From NCBI RefSeq assembly GCF_001983935.1, contig NZ_CP017641.1, forward strand, positions 682,001-746,000: a stretch of 64,000 nt of DNA, read 5' to 3'. Made by a program: the position numbers and the translations under genes. Origin of the DNA: Fuerstiella marisgermanici. Lineage in GTDB: Bacteria > Planctomycetota > Planctomycetia > Planctomycetales > Planctomycetaceae. The notes beneath the pieces are model-generated. The model worked only from the letters and a program-made list of their open reading frames with translations, was not told the origin of the DNA and did not search any database. This document shows, one piece after another, positions 1 to 8,334 of this stretch; position 1 is the stretch's first letter; every line of letters starts with the position of its first letter.

Positions 1-315
1 CGGATGCTGTACTTTGAGTGTCCTTTCGAGGTTCTGGAAAAGCGAATTCTGGCCCGTGCCAAGTACACCGGACGAAGCGACGACAACGTTGAGAGCATGA
101 AGCTAAGGTTCGACACGTTTAAGTCGGAAACATTGCCGACTGTTGAGTTATTCCGAAGCAAAGGCCGATGCGTTGAGATCGATACGAGTCAGGATCGACA
201 GACCGTCTACGCGCTCGTCGCCAGCAATCTCGCTGAGTACACCGATCAGAAACTCGCCGCTCAACCGCTTTCTGAGAGAGCAGAAATGTTGCTCGGCCTG
301 CGACCATATTCGTGA
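1..315 (+). CDS. UMP-CMP kinase family nucleoside monophosphate kinase, 5' end missing
   Basis: Cut by the left edge of the window; about the last 104 residues remain. The segment has the LID/C-terminal part of the adenylate-kinase fold: an arginine-rich stretch with RAKYTGRSDDN, then ESMKLRFDTFK and ETLP, which is the pattern of UMP-CMP kinases (transfer of phosphate from ATP to UMP/CMP in the cytoplasm). The wording is closer to the eukaryotic UMP-CMP kinase type than to bacterial Cmk, from memory of the family. The P-loop lies outside the window, so activity cannot be judged. No downstream partner is close; the next gene starts about 260 bp later. Confidence 0.8.
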   Translation, partial: RMLYFECPFEVLEKRILARAKYTGRSDDNVESMKLRFDTFKSETLPTVELFRSKGRCVEIDTSQDRQTVYALVASNLAEYTDQKLAAQPLSERAEMLLGLRPYS

Positions 316-579
316 ATGTCTATCCGTTGATTCGAGGCGCGGCTTTGCGAACCAATGGGTGAGCCGGATGGCGGACGACCAGGCGGACGATCAGATTGCT
401 GAACAGATATCTCGCAACGCGATCGCATAGCGGACAGAATTCGCGGGGTTGGAAGGATTCGATCATGGAATCTGCTGCCCACATCCGTGTTTTTGGGGGA
501 ATTTGTGGCTGAAGCCGCGGTGGCTGTTTAGTCTGTGGCTTCGATTATTCTTTCTTCTGCTTTCCGGAATCAGCCGACC

Positions 580-1785
580 ATGAAACTTCGCTTCCGCCTG
601 AACTCGTTCATCCTCGCCGCATTGATTTTGCCGAGCAACTTGATAGCTCAGGACACCCCGCCTGCGACCACGGATGCAGCCGCGGCGTCGGAAAAAGAAG
701 TTCCTCAGGATGCTGCTGAGAAAAAGACGTCTGGTAAACCTAAAAAGGCGGATTCAAAAAAACGCAAGTCTAAGACGATGGTCGTGCTACCGGGCAAGGG
801 ACCAGCGTTCACTGAGCCTCCAACCGACGATCTCAATTTTGACTTGATGGGTGAATTTATCGGCCCAATTTCGACAGGTCAAGAAAACGAATACGAATCG
901 CTCGGCTTGCAGATTCGCCCGCTTGCCGACAACAGTTTTCAGGCGATCGCATACTTTGGTGGCCTACCTGGTCAACAGAAGCATCGCAGCGAAATGGTGC
1001 GAATGATCGGCCAACGTTCGGACGACTTCCTGATTCTGTCCGGAGGACCGTGGGCGATTATTGTGGAGAAGTCCGGCTGCCTGATTATCGACCGCAAGGG
1101 ACAGCAGTTGGGGCGTTTGGAACGAATCGAACGCGTTAGCCCTACCTTGCACGCCAAAGCTCCCGCAGGTGCAGTTGTTATGTTTGACGGATCGGGCGTC
1201 GATCAGTTTTCCAACGCCAAAATGAGCGAAGAAGGTCTGTTGCTGGAGGGATCTGATTTCAAGCCAATGTTCCAGGACTTTAATCTTCACGTCGAGTTCC
1301 GGTTGCCTTATATGCCTCAGGCCGACGGGCAGCAACGTGGCAACAGCGGACTTTATTTGCAGAGTCGATACGAGTGCCAGATTTTGGACTCCTTCGGCAC
1401 GGAAACAATGATCAACGGAATGGGGGCTTTGTATCAAACGAAGAAGCCTGAATTGAACATGAGCTTTCCACCGCTTGTCTGGCAAACTTACGATGTGCAA
1501 TTCACAGCCCCGCGCTGGTCATCAGACGGGGCGAAGATTCGCGACGCTCACATCACGTCGTGGGTGAACGGTGTCAAAGTTCAGGACAACGTGGCTCTTC
1601 CGAACAAGACGGGGGCCGGCAAGGCTGAAGAACCGTTGCTACTTCCTATTCGTCTGCAAAACCATGGCGACCCTGTGCGTTTTCGAAACATCTGGGTCAT
1701 TGACCGGGGCCTAACGGTGGCTGATGAATTCCCCGTGTTGTCGCCGAAAGAGGCAGAGACGGAGAAGAAAGCCGCTGAGAAATAG
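580..1785 (+). CDS. Secreted DUF1080 (3-keto-disaccharide hydrolase-like) protein
   Basis: About 401 residues. The ATG at 580 is preferred over an in-frame GTG at 535 because residues 1-24 from 580 form a normal signal peptide (KLRFR then a hydrophobic run ending IAQ). A Lys-rich, low-complexity linker follows (roughly residues 25-75). The C-terminal 200 residues carry the DUF1080 lectin-like fold: VVMFDGSG, FNLHVEFRLPY, GNSGLYLQ, YECQILDSFG and a closing PIRLQNHG..VRFRNIWV. The family, greatly expanded in planctomycetes, is proposed to act on 3-keto-glycosides or bind glycans outside the cytoplasm. Substrate is unknown. It stands alone on the plus strand. Confidence 0.85.
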   Translation: MKLRFRLNSFILAALILPSNLIAQDTPPATTDAAAASEKEVPQDAAEKKTSGKPKKADSKKRKSKTMVVLPGKGPAFTEPPTDDLNFDLMGEFIGPISTGQENEYESLGLQIRPLADNSFQAIAYFGGLPGQQKHRSEMVRMIGQRSDDFLILSGGPWAIIVEKSGCLIIDRKGQQLGRLERIERVSPTLHAKAPAGAVVMFDGSGVDQFSNAKMSEEGLLLEGSDFKPMFQDFNLHVEFRLPYMPQADGQQRGNSGLYLQSRYECQILDSFGTETMINGMGALYQTKKPELNMSFPPLVWQTYDVQFTAPRWSSDGAKIRDAHITSWVNGVKVQDNVALPNKTGAGKAEEPLLLPIRLQNHGDPVRFRNIWVIDRGLTVADEFPVLSPKEAETEKKAAEK

Positions 1786-2026
1786 TCCGCACAGGCTACA
1801 AGAGCTTCGCGATTTTCGGGTCGACGTAGACAGCGTCGTTCGCATCACCGATAAGAGCCCCCTGCAAGTCAGTTCACGGGGTGGCTGTTTAGGACGAAAG
1901 GGAATCATTTTCCAAGTGAATGGTTGAAGCACCCAAATACCGCACGCCCTCAGAATATTTCGGCTCGTCAAACCGGACATTACATCTACAACGGGAGATC
2001 TCGAATCAACTTGCAGAGTTCTACCC

Positions 2027-3304
2027 ATGCGGATTGCCATTATCGGATCAGGGATTTCCGGCCTCGTCGCGGCTCACAAATTGAGCGATGCGCACGAGGT
2101 GGTTGTATTTGAAGCGAACCGCTATGTCGGTGGCCACACGAATACGGTCGACGTGGAGCTCGACGGCGAATCACACGCGATCGACACCGGTTTCATCGTG
2201 TTTAACGACCGTACCTATCCCAACTTCTGTCAGCTGCTGGACGAACTTCAGGTCAAGTCGACTCCGACAGCGATGAGCTTCAGCGTGCGATCTGATCGCG
2301 AGAATCTGGAGTACAACGGCAGCTCTTTAAACGGTCTGTTTTGTCAGCGTCGGAATCTCGTTCGGCCTTCGTTTTACCGGATGGTCCGCGACATCATTCG
2401 GTTTAATCGTGAATCACCTAAGATTCTCGAGGGCGCTGACGGTGCCATGACCGTGGCGCAATATCTCAAAAGCTACGGATACTCTCGGCAGTTTGCCGAC
2501 CACTACCTGCTGCCGATGGGGGCTGCAATCTGGTCGTGCCCGACTGCGACGTTTGAGGCCTTCCCAATCCAGTTTATTGTCGCGTTCTATCGTAACCACG
2601 GACTTCTTAGCCTGAGTAACCGGCCAACCTGGAGAGTAATTAAAGGCGGTTCGAGGCAATATGTCGACGCGATCACGCGGAGGTTTCGCGGGGAGATACG
2701 CCTGCAGAATCCCGTGATGAACGTCACTCGCGCGAACGAATGTGTCAAGGTGACCACCCAGTCTCAGACGGAAGAATTCGACGAGGTTGTATTCGCCTGT
2801 CATAGCGATCAGGCTTTGTCGATTCTTGGAGGCAATGCGACGACTACCGAGGAAGTCGTTCTTGGGGCGATTCCGTACGAATCGAATACGGCAGTGCTGC
2901 ACACGGATGAGTCGGTGTTGCCTCAGTGCAAAGAAGCGTGGGCGAGCTGGAACTATCACGTACCCGTCGGCCCTGCGTCGAAGTCGACTCTGACGTATAA
3001 CATGAATATCCTGCAGCACATCAAGTCGAAGCACACATTCTGCGTCACACTCAACGAAGAACCGTCGCTCAACCCGGACAAGGTGCTCAGGACATTCCGG
3101 TACAGTCACCCCATCTTCACCATCGAACGCGAAGATGCTCAGCGGCGTCACGAAGAACTCATTCGGCAAAACCGCACATCTTTCTGCGGCGCGTACTGGG
3201 GGAATGGCTTCCATGAAGATGGAGTTAACAGCGGGCTGAAGGTGGCTCAAGCGTTTCAGCGAGAGCGGGAACAGACCTCAGTTAAGGGGATGTGCCGTGC
3301 ATAG
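2027..3304 (+). CDS. FAD-dependent amine-oxidase-fold oxidoreductase of lipid-modification operon
   Basis: 425 residues. The dinucleotide-binding motif GSGISG sits at residues 7-12, followed by an acidic strand end (VVVFEAN) and GGHTNTV, the signature of the NAD(P)/FAD-dependent amine-oxidase/desaturase-like superfamily. It opens a five-gene run with overlaps of 4-8 bp or a 4 bp gap, so it is certainly co-transcribed with the genes downstream. Flavoproteins of this type next to DUF1365 and cyclopropane-synthase-like genes are known in proteobacterial stress regulons, where the clusters act on unsaturated phospholipid acyl chains. The exact reaction here (desaturation or other oxidation of a methylated chain) is inference. 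Confidence 0.85.
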   Translation: MRIAIIGSGISGLVAAHKLSDAHEVVVFEANRYVGGHTNTVDVELDGESHAIDTGFIVFNDRTYPNFCQLLDELQVKSTPTAMSFSVRSDRENLEYNGSSLNGLFCQRRNLVRPSFYRMVRDIIRFNRESPKILEGADGAMTVAQYLKSYGYSRQFADHYLLPMGAAIWSCPTATFEAFPIQFIVAFYRNHGLLSLSNRPTWRVIKGGSRQYVDAITRRFRGEIRLQNPVMNVTRANECVKVTTQSQTEEFDEVVFACHSDQALSILGGNATTTEEVVLGAIPYESNTAVLHTDESVLPQCKEAWASWNYHVPVGPASKSTLTYNMNILQHIKSKHTFCVTLNEEPSLNPDKVLRTFRYSHPIFTIEREDAQRRHEELIRQNRTSFCGAYWGNGFHEDGVNSGLKVAQAFQREREQTSVKGMCRA

Positions 3305-4115
3305 CTGCATCTATGAAGGCACGGTCCGCCATCGCCGATTCCATGAGAAACATCACGAGTTTCAAAACCGCTTGTTTCTGATGTATCTCGATCTCGACGA
3401 ACTTTCGACGGTCTTTAAAGGCCGATGGTTTTGGTCAACCAGCCGCCCTGCTCTCGCACGTTTTCGTCGGGACCAATATCTGGGCGAAGCGGAAAAATCG
3501 TTGCCGGACTGCGTCAGAGATTTGGTGCAGCAGAAAACTGGTTATCGTCCCGAGGGGCCGGTTCGGCTGCTAACAAGCCTGCGATACTTCGGGTACCTTA
3601 TCAATCCGGTTAGCTTCTACTTCTGCTACAACGGCATGGGCGACCATGTTGAAGCAATCGTTGCAGAAGTGACTAATACGCCGTGGGGCGAACGGCACTG
3701 TTACGTGATCGACTCACGATCAGCAACAGATCAGACGTCGACGTCAAACGCCATTCGTGCCACCAACGCCAAGCAGTTTCATGTTTCGCCGTTCCTGTCG
3801 ATGGGCATGACGTATCACTGGACGATCCGTCCTCCTGGTGATCACTTATCGATTCATGTCGAGAACCGAGCTGAGTCCGAGCGAGCATTTGATGCGTCTT
3901 TGAGTCTCCGTCGACGGGAGATTACAGGCTTAAATCTTGCGAGGGCACTGGTCCGGTTCCCTTTCATGACGGGCCAAATTGCGGCCAGCATCTATTGGCA
4001 GGCACTTCGCCTCTGGTGGAAAAATGTTACCTTTTACCCGCATCCTGCGAAATCGCTCGCGGCAGACGCGATGAAGACCACTCAAACAATTGTTGGGACA
4101 GGACGGTCAAAATGA
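3297..4115 (+). CDS. DUF1365 family protein
   Basis: 272 residues, GTG start chosen because the product begins MHSCIYEGTVRHRRF, the standard opening of DUF1365. Conserved internal blocks are visible: RLLTSLRYFGYLINPVSFYFCY and EVTNTPWGERH, then KQFHVSPF. The start overlaps the flavoprotein stop by 8 bp and the stop overlaps the next ATG (ATGA), indicating translational coupling. The biochemical role of DUF1365 is not established; the family almost always accompanies a cyclopropane-fatty-acid-synthase-like methyltransferase and an amine-oxidase-fold flavoprotein, as here, so a part in acyl-chain modification is likely. Confidence 0.9.
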   Translation: MHSCIYEGTVRHRRFHEKHHEFQNRLFLMYLDLDELSTVFKGRWFWSTSRPALARFRRDQYLGEAEKSLPDCVRDLVQQKTGYRPEGPVRLLTSLRYFGYLINPVSFYFCYNGMGDHVEAIVAEVTNTPWGERHCYVIDSRSATDQTSTSNAIRATNAKQFHVSPFLSMGMTYHWTIRPPGDHLSIHVENRAESERAFDASLSLRRREITGLNLARALVRFPFMTGQIAASIYWQALRLWWKNVTFYPHPAKSLAADAMKTTQTIVGTGRSK

Positions 4116-5392
4116 ATTCAGCAGCAATGACTGCAGAACGTAACGAGATTGCTAATACACATTGCGCTGTTGATGGTGACTCATCATATGGCAACTGTGG
4201 CCAGCGGCGAGGTTGGGCGACCGGTGTCGTTCAGCAACTCGTTACGAGCCGCCTATCCGAATTGCAGGGAGGTCAGCTCTACCTTGACGATCAGTGCAAT
4301 CGTCACGTGCTGGGTACGAATGGCGTCGACGACTTAAACGCGACCGTTGTTGTTCGCGACGCAGACTTCTACTGGCGTTTGGCCACAGGTGGCAATCTCG
4401 GTGCAGCAGAATCATACCTCGATGGAGAATGGGACTGTGATGATCTAACGAGTCTGTTCCGCATCTTCTGTCGTAACATCGGTCGAGCGCAGCCAAACGC
4501 TGGATTGAACCGGCTGGTTCGTCTTGTCGGTCGCGCGAGGCACTGGAGGGCTCGAAATACGCCGGTCGGCAGCCGCAAAAACATTCAGGCCCACTACGAT
4601 CTTGGCAATGAGTTTTTCGAACTCATTCTTGATCCATCGATGATGTATTCTTCTGGCATCTATGAGACTCCTGACGCGACACTTGAGGACGCGCAGCTTA
4701 CTCGGCTGGATAGAGTTTGTACTGAGCTGGGCCTTCAACCTTCAGATCACCTTATCGAAATCGGCACCGGCTGGGGGGGGATGGCGATTCACGCCGCAAA
4801 GAACTTTGGCTGTCGCGTAACAACGACCACGATTTCAGAAAATCAACATTCCTACGCACTTCGACGCGTAGCTGAGGCGGGGCTTAGTGACCGCATCACG
4901 CTACTGAAGGAAGACTACCGCGACCTGTCCGGCAAGTACGACAAACTGGTTTCGCTTGAGATGGTGGAAGCCGTTGGGCCTCAGTTTCACGACACGTATT
5001 TTTCGAAGTGTGCAGAGTTGCTGAATCCCGGTGGACGGATGCTGCTGCAGGCGATTGTGATGCCGGAACAGCGCTACGGCGAGTACCTTAAGTCGATGGA
5101 CTTTATTCAAAAGTACATTTTTCCTGGCGGCAGCCTACCTTCAGTTTCTGCGATGCAGGCGTCGGTTGCGAAAACCTCAAGTATGCGGCTTCTGTCGATG
5201 AACGATTTCGCCGACGACTACGCTCGAACCCTGCGTGAGTGGCGGCGGCGGTTTCACAACCAGCTGGAGGCGGTTGCCAAGCTTGGTTACCCCGATCGGT
5301 TTGTTCGAATGTGGGACTACTACCTCGCCTATTGCGAAGCGGCATTCATGGAACGCGCGGTTGGCGTTGTTCATGCTGTTTGGGGGCGATAG
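4112..5392 (+). CDS. Cyclopropane-fatty-acyl-phospholipid synthase family methyltransferase (first copy)
   Basis: 426 residues from the ATG overlapping the DUF1365 stop. An N-terminal lipid-binding region (residues 35-130) is followed by the hallmark NIQAHYDLGNEFF (157-169), MMYSSGIY (177-184) and the SAM-binding loop EIGTGWGG (216-223); later blocks FSKCAELLNPGGRML and IFPGGSLPS match the family. Enzymes of this type transfer a methyl or methylene group from S-adenosylmethionine to the double bond of unsaturated acyl chains in intact phospholipids. Length is slightly above the usual 380-400. Whether the product is a cyclopropane or an internal methyl-branched or methyl-alkene chain cannot be told from sequence. 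The next gene starts 4 bp downstream. Confidence 0.9.
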   Translation: MNSAAMTAERNEIANTHCAVDGDSSYGNCGQRRGWATGVVQQLVTSRLSELQGGQLYLDDQCNRHVLGTNGVDDLNATVVVRDADFYWRLATGGNLGAAESYLDGEWDCDDLTSLFRIFCRNIGRAQPNAGLNRLVRLVGRARHWRARNTPVGSRKNIQAHYDLGNEFFELILDPSMMYSSGIYETPDATLEDAQLTRLDRVCTELGLQPSDHLIEIGTGWGGMAIHAAKNFGCRVTTTTISENQHSYALRRVAEAGLSDRITLLKEDYRDLSGKYDKLVSLEMVEAVGPQFHDTYFSKCAELLNPGGRMLLQAIVMPEQRYGEYLKSMDFIQKYIFPGGSLPSVSAMQASVAKTSSMRLLSMNDFADDYARTLREWRRRFHNQLEAVAKLGYPDRFVRMWDYYLAYCEAAFMERAVGVVHAVWGR

Positions 5393-5396
5393 TGCT

Positions 5397-6449
5397 ATGT
5401 CTTCGCTAGTCGTTCGAACATTGATGTCGGCCGCAGAAAAGGGGGCGCTACCGGATGCTGTGTGCCGTGCCGGGATCCGACGCCTGCTACGGAGTCGATT
5501 GCAGTCACTTAATACTGGCGACGTCGAATTGGAGGGCCAGCGATTCCGGAAGTTTATTGCAGACTGCCGCAACAGTGAGATCGCTGTGGTCCCCGAGCTT
5601 GCAAACGACCAGCACTACGAAGTGCCGGCACAGTTGTTCGAAAAAGTTCTGGGCGAGAACTTGAAGTACAGTTGCTGCGAGTGGACTGACGAAACGCAAA
5701 CACTCGATCAGGCGGAAGCCCGGGCGTTGGCAACGACTTGCGAACGAGCCGAGTTACAAGACGGCATGAGCATTCTGGAACTTGGCTGCGGTTGGGGATC
5801 ACTTTCCCTCTGGATGGCCCGCAAGTACCCGAATAGCCGGATTCTGGCGGTTTCAAACTCTGCGTCCCAGCGTTCGTATATCGAGCGTCGGGCGGAAGCG
5901 GCCGGAGTCAGAAACCTGACTGTGATTACCGCTGACATGAATGACTTTTCTGCGAGCGGTATGTTTGATCGCGTCGTTTCCATTGAGATGTTCGAGCACA
6001 TGCGAAACCACGAAGAACTGCTGCGGCGAATTTCCGGCTGGTTAAACCCGGACGGAAAGCTGTTTGTGCATATCTTTTGTCACCGCACTCACAGCTATCT
6101 GTTCGAATCCGTCGACGACCGCGACTGGATGGCTCGTCACTTTTTTAGTGGTGGTATGATGCCAAGCGAGAGTTTGCTCGCACACTACCAGACTCACCTG
6201 ACTCTGACTGATCGGTGGCGATGGAGCGGGAAGCACTATGAGCGAACCTGCAACGAGTGGCTAAAACGCCAGGACGCTAACGAAAATGAGCTTCTGAGTC
6301 TCTTTTCGCAGACGTACGGCGAAGAGAACGCAGTGATGTGGTTCAATCGATGGCGGATGTTCTTTATGGCGTGTGCCGAACTGTTTGGCTTTCGTGACGG
6401 CAATGAATGGCGGGTCGCTCATTACCTGTTCCAGAAGAGAACGCCATGA
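5397..6449 (+). CDS. Cyclopropane-synthase/coclaurine N-methyltransferase-like SAM methyltransferase (second copy)
   Basis: 350 residues. The ATG at 5397, 4 bp after the previous stop, gives the family's usual N-terminus. Motifs are DQHYEVPAQLFEKVLG (71-86), YSCCEW (91-96), SAM loop LELGCGWGS (127-135), and later MFEHMRNHEELL and FVHIFCHR. It is shorter than the first methyltransferase, lacks that protein's N-terminal domain, and resembles the CFA-like branch that includes coclaurine N-methyltransferase and bacterial relatives of unknown substrate. Being in one operon with a bona fide CFA-type enzyme suggests a second methyl transfer or a different acyl position. Its stop overlaps the next ATG (ATGA). 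Confidence 0.85.
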   Translation: MSSLVVRTLMSAAEKGALPDAVCRAGIRRLLRSRLQSLNTGDVELEGQRFRKFIADCRNSEIAVVPELANDQHYEVPAQLFEKVLGENLKYSCCEWTDETQTLDQAEARALATTCERAELQDGMSILELGCGWGSLSLWMARKYPNSRILAVSNSASQRSYIERRAEAAGVRNLTVITADMNDFSASGMFDRVVSIEMFEHMRNHEELLRRISGWLNPDGKLFVHIFCHRTHSYLFESVDDRDWMARHFFSGGMMPSESLLAHYQTHLTLTDRWRWSGKHYERTCNEWLKRQDANENELLSLFSQTYGEENAVMWFNRWRMFFMACAELFGFRDGNEWRVAHYLFQKRTP

Positions 6450-7234
6450 CTGAAATCCTGCTCTGGAACGCGGCTGTTGTGGCAACGCTGATGACAGGAA
6501 CCTGGTTAGTCAGTTTAGTCCTCCACAACGTCAGTATCGTCGACATTATTTGGGGCCTGGGTTTTGTCGCGATTGCGTGGACAACCTGGATGATCGCTCA
6601 TTCTGACAACAGGTCGCTGCTGCTCCCAACTTTGACCACCGTTTGGGGACTGCGGTTAAGCGGGCATCTGGCGTGGAGAAACCACGGGCAGCCGGAAGAT
6701 TTTCGTTACCGATCGATGCGCGAACGCCACGGTAAGCGTTTTTGGTGGGTCAGTGCCATCACCGTGTTCCTTCTTCAGGGAATCGTCATGTGGGTCGTCT
6801 CGCTGCCGATTCAGGCATCTCAATGCGGCTCCTTCCAGCATCAGGCACTCGTGCTCTTTGGCTGTGCGGTCTGGTTAGTGGGCTTGATCTTCGAGTCCGT
6901 CGGAGACTTGCAACTGGCGAGATTTCGGGCAAATCCTGAAAATTCCAACGCTGTAATGGACCAGGGGCTATGGCGGTTCACACGTCACCCCAACTATTTC
7001 GGCGATTTTTGTGTGTGGTGGGGAATCTTTCTGATCAGCTACGGCTGCGGTGCGGCCATTGCCACAGTGGCCAGTCCGGTGTTGATGTCTATACTCCTGA
7101 TGAAGTTTTCTGGAGTCGCATTGCTAGAGAAAACGCTGGTCAGCCGCCGTGAAGGCTATGCTGACTACGTTCAACGGACGAGCGCGTTTTTCCCGATGCC
7201 AGTGCGAAATCGGAATTTCGCGGAGAATCAGTGA
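6446..7234 (+). CDS. DUF1295 integral membrane protein (steroid 5-alpha-reductase fold)
   Basis: 262 residues. The ATG at 6446 overlaps the upstream stop by 4 bp. At least five hydrophobic segments are visible. The C-terminal block GLWRFTRHPNYFGDF..WWGIFL is the conserved NADPH/substrate region of DUF1295 and related sterol/isoprenylcysteine enzymes. Members sit in the inner membrane and are presumed reductases of unsaturated lipids. Within this operon it would act after the flavoprotein and methyltransferases on the same acyl chain; this is inferred from context. It is the last gene of the tightly coupled run; the next gene begins 177 bp later. Confidence 0.88.
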   Translation: MTEILLWNAAVVATLMTGTWLVSLVLHNVSIVDIIWGLGFVAIAWTTWMIAHSDNRSLLLPTLTTVWGLRLSGHLAWRNHGQPEDFRYRSMRERHGKRFWWVSAITVFLLQGIVMWVVSLPIQASQCGSFQHQALVLFGCAVWLVGLIFESVGDLQLARFRANPENSNAVMDQGLWRFTRHPNYFGDFCVWWGIFLISYGCGAAIATVASPVLMSILLMKFSGVALLEKTLVSRREGYADYVQRTSAFFPMPVRNRNFAENQ

Positions 7235-7411
7235 ACCGCCGGCGCGAGTGTAAACATGGAATTGCGCCCCGCGGCTGCGAACGACAGCATCGTCTACGAG
7301 AGGACCAATGCCTAGCCGGAACTGTTTCGCCGCTTACCGATGTGGCCTGATGGTTTGAAACAACGTAAATCGAGACACTCTTAGTGGCACCACCATCCTG
7401 AAACGGTCCCC

Positions 7412-8293
7412 ATGATTCAGACAGACATGATCGATTCGCCCGTCTTCTACATCGAGCACGAAGATTTTTCGTCGGCCGACGAAGATTCATTGTTGTACTG
7501 CGAGTCCGTAGACAGCATCTACAGCGACCGTATAGCCTCTGAGGAACTTGCAATTGACGGTGGTGGTGATTACGAGCTGCTGAACGATCTGCCGCTGCTG
7601 TCACCGACCGGTGAAACATTTCTGTTCCGGAAGATGAACTACTTAAAGTGCCGGGCTGAAAAGGTCAGGCTAAAACTGGTGTCGGGCGAATCCACGGCGG
7701 ATGAAGAGGAATTTGCAAATTTACTTGCGGATGCCGAAGCTGTTCGAAATCACATCGCAGAGTGCAACCTGCGGCTGGTGATCTCAATCTCGCGGAAATT
7801 CTCAACGTCATCCTGTGATTTCGATGACCTGATGAGCGAAGGAAACGAAATTCTGCTCAAGGCGATTGACAAGTTTGATTTTTCGCGAGGATTCCGCTTC
7901 AGCACTTACGCCACTCATTCTGTTCAGAGGCACTTCTACCGGTACACTCAGCGTCGCCATAAGCGGAATTCGACTGAAGTTAGATCGACTGTTGAGTTGC
8001 TTAACGAAGTTGCTGAGTCTGAAGCAGATGCGGCTATCAAACAATGGGTGCAGGAAGAACAGCGCATGACAGCGCTCATCGCTCGCATGGCCGAACGGCT
8101 TGACGAACGAGAGCGAGCAGTCGTCACTGGGAGGTTCGGTCTGGGGCATGGCGGCAGTGTCAAAACGCTGCGGGAATTGGCGGGCGACCTTAATCTTTCC
8201 AAAGAACGCGTCCGGCAGCTTCAGATGGCGGCCGTGGATAAGTTACGTGACTTCTTTGACGAGCTGCACTCTGAATTTGCAGCGGTGTCGTAG
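7412..8293 (+). CDS. Sigma-70 family RNA polymerase sigma factor
   Basis: 293 residues. Region 2 is clear: CNLRLVISISRKF, FDDLMSEGNEILLKAIDKFDFSRGFRFSTYATHSVQRHF, followed by the basic TQRRHKR. Region 4 is RpoD-like: LDERERAVVTGRFGL..KTLRELAGDLNLSKERVRQLQ. There is no large 1.1 region and no obvious anti-sigma partner next to it. The presence of region 4 with the RpoD-type helix-turn-helix makes it a group 2/3 factor rather than ECF. It stands between the lipid-modification operon and the redox fusion gene in the same orientation, so it may control one or both; that is inference from position. Confidence 0.88.
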   Translation: MIQTDMIDSPVFYIEHEDFSSADEDSLLYCESVDSIYSDRIASEELAIDGGGDYELLNDLPLLSPTGETFLFRKMNYLKCRAEKVRLKLVSGESTADEEEFANLLADAEAVRNHIAECNLRLVISISRKFSTSSCDFDDLMSEGNEILLKAIDKFDFSRGFRFSTYATHSVQRHFYRYTQRRHKRNSTEVRSTVELLNEVAESEADAAIKQWVQEEQRMTALIARMAERLDERERAVVTGRFGLGHGGSVKTLRELAGDLNLSKERVRQLQMAAVDKLRDFFDELHSEFAAVS

Positions 8294-8334
8294 CATCACA
8301 AAATTCGAAGGCTCCAGATGCGGAAGTCCTGCTT

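Noticed and set aside
2414-3250. Long open frame on the minus strand opposite the FAD oxidoreductase (278 codons)
   Set aside because: Antisense shadow of a clearly conserved plus-strand gene; its translation is Arg/Pro/His rich without family features.
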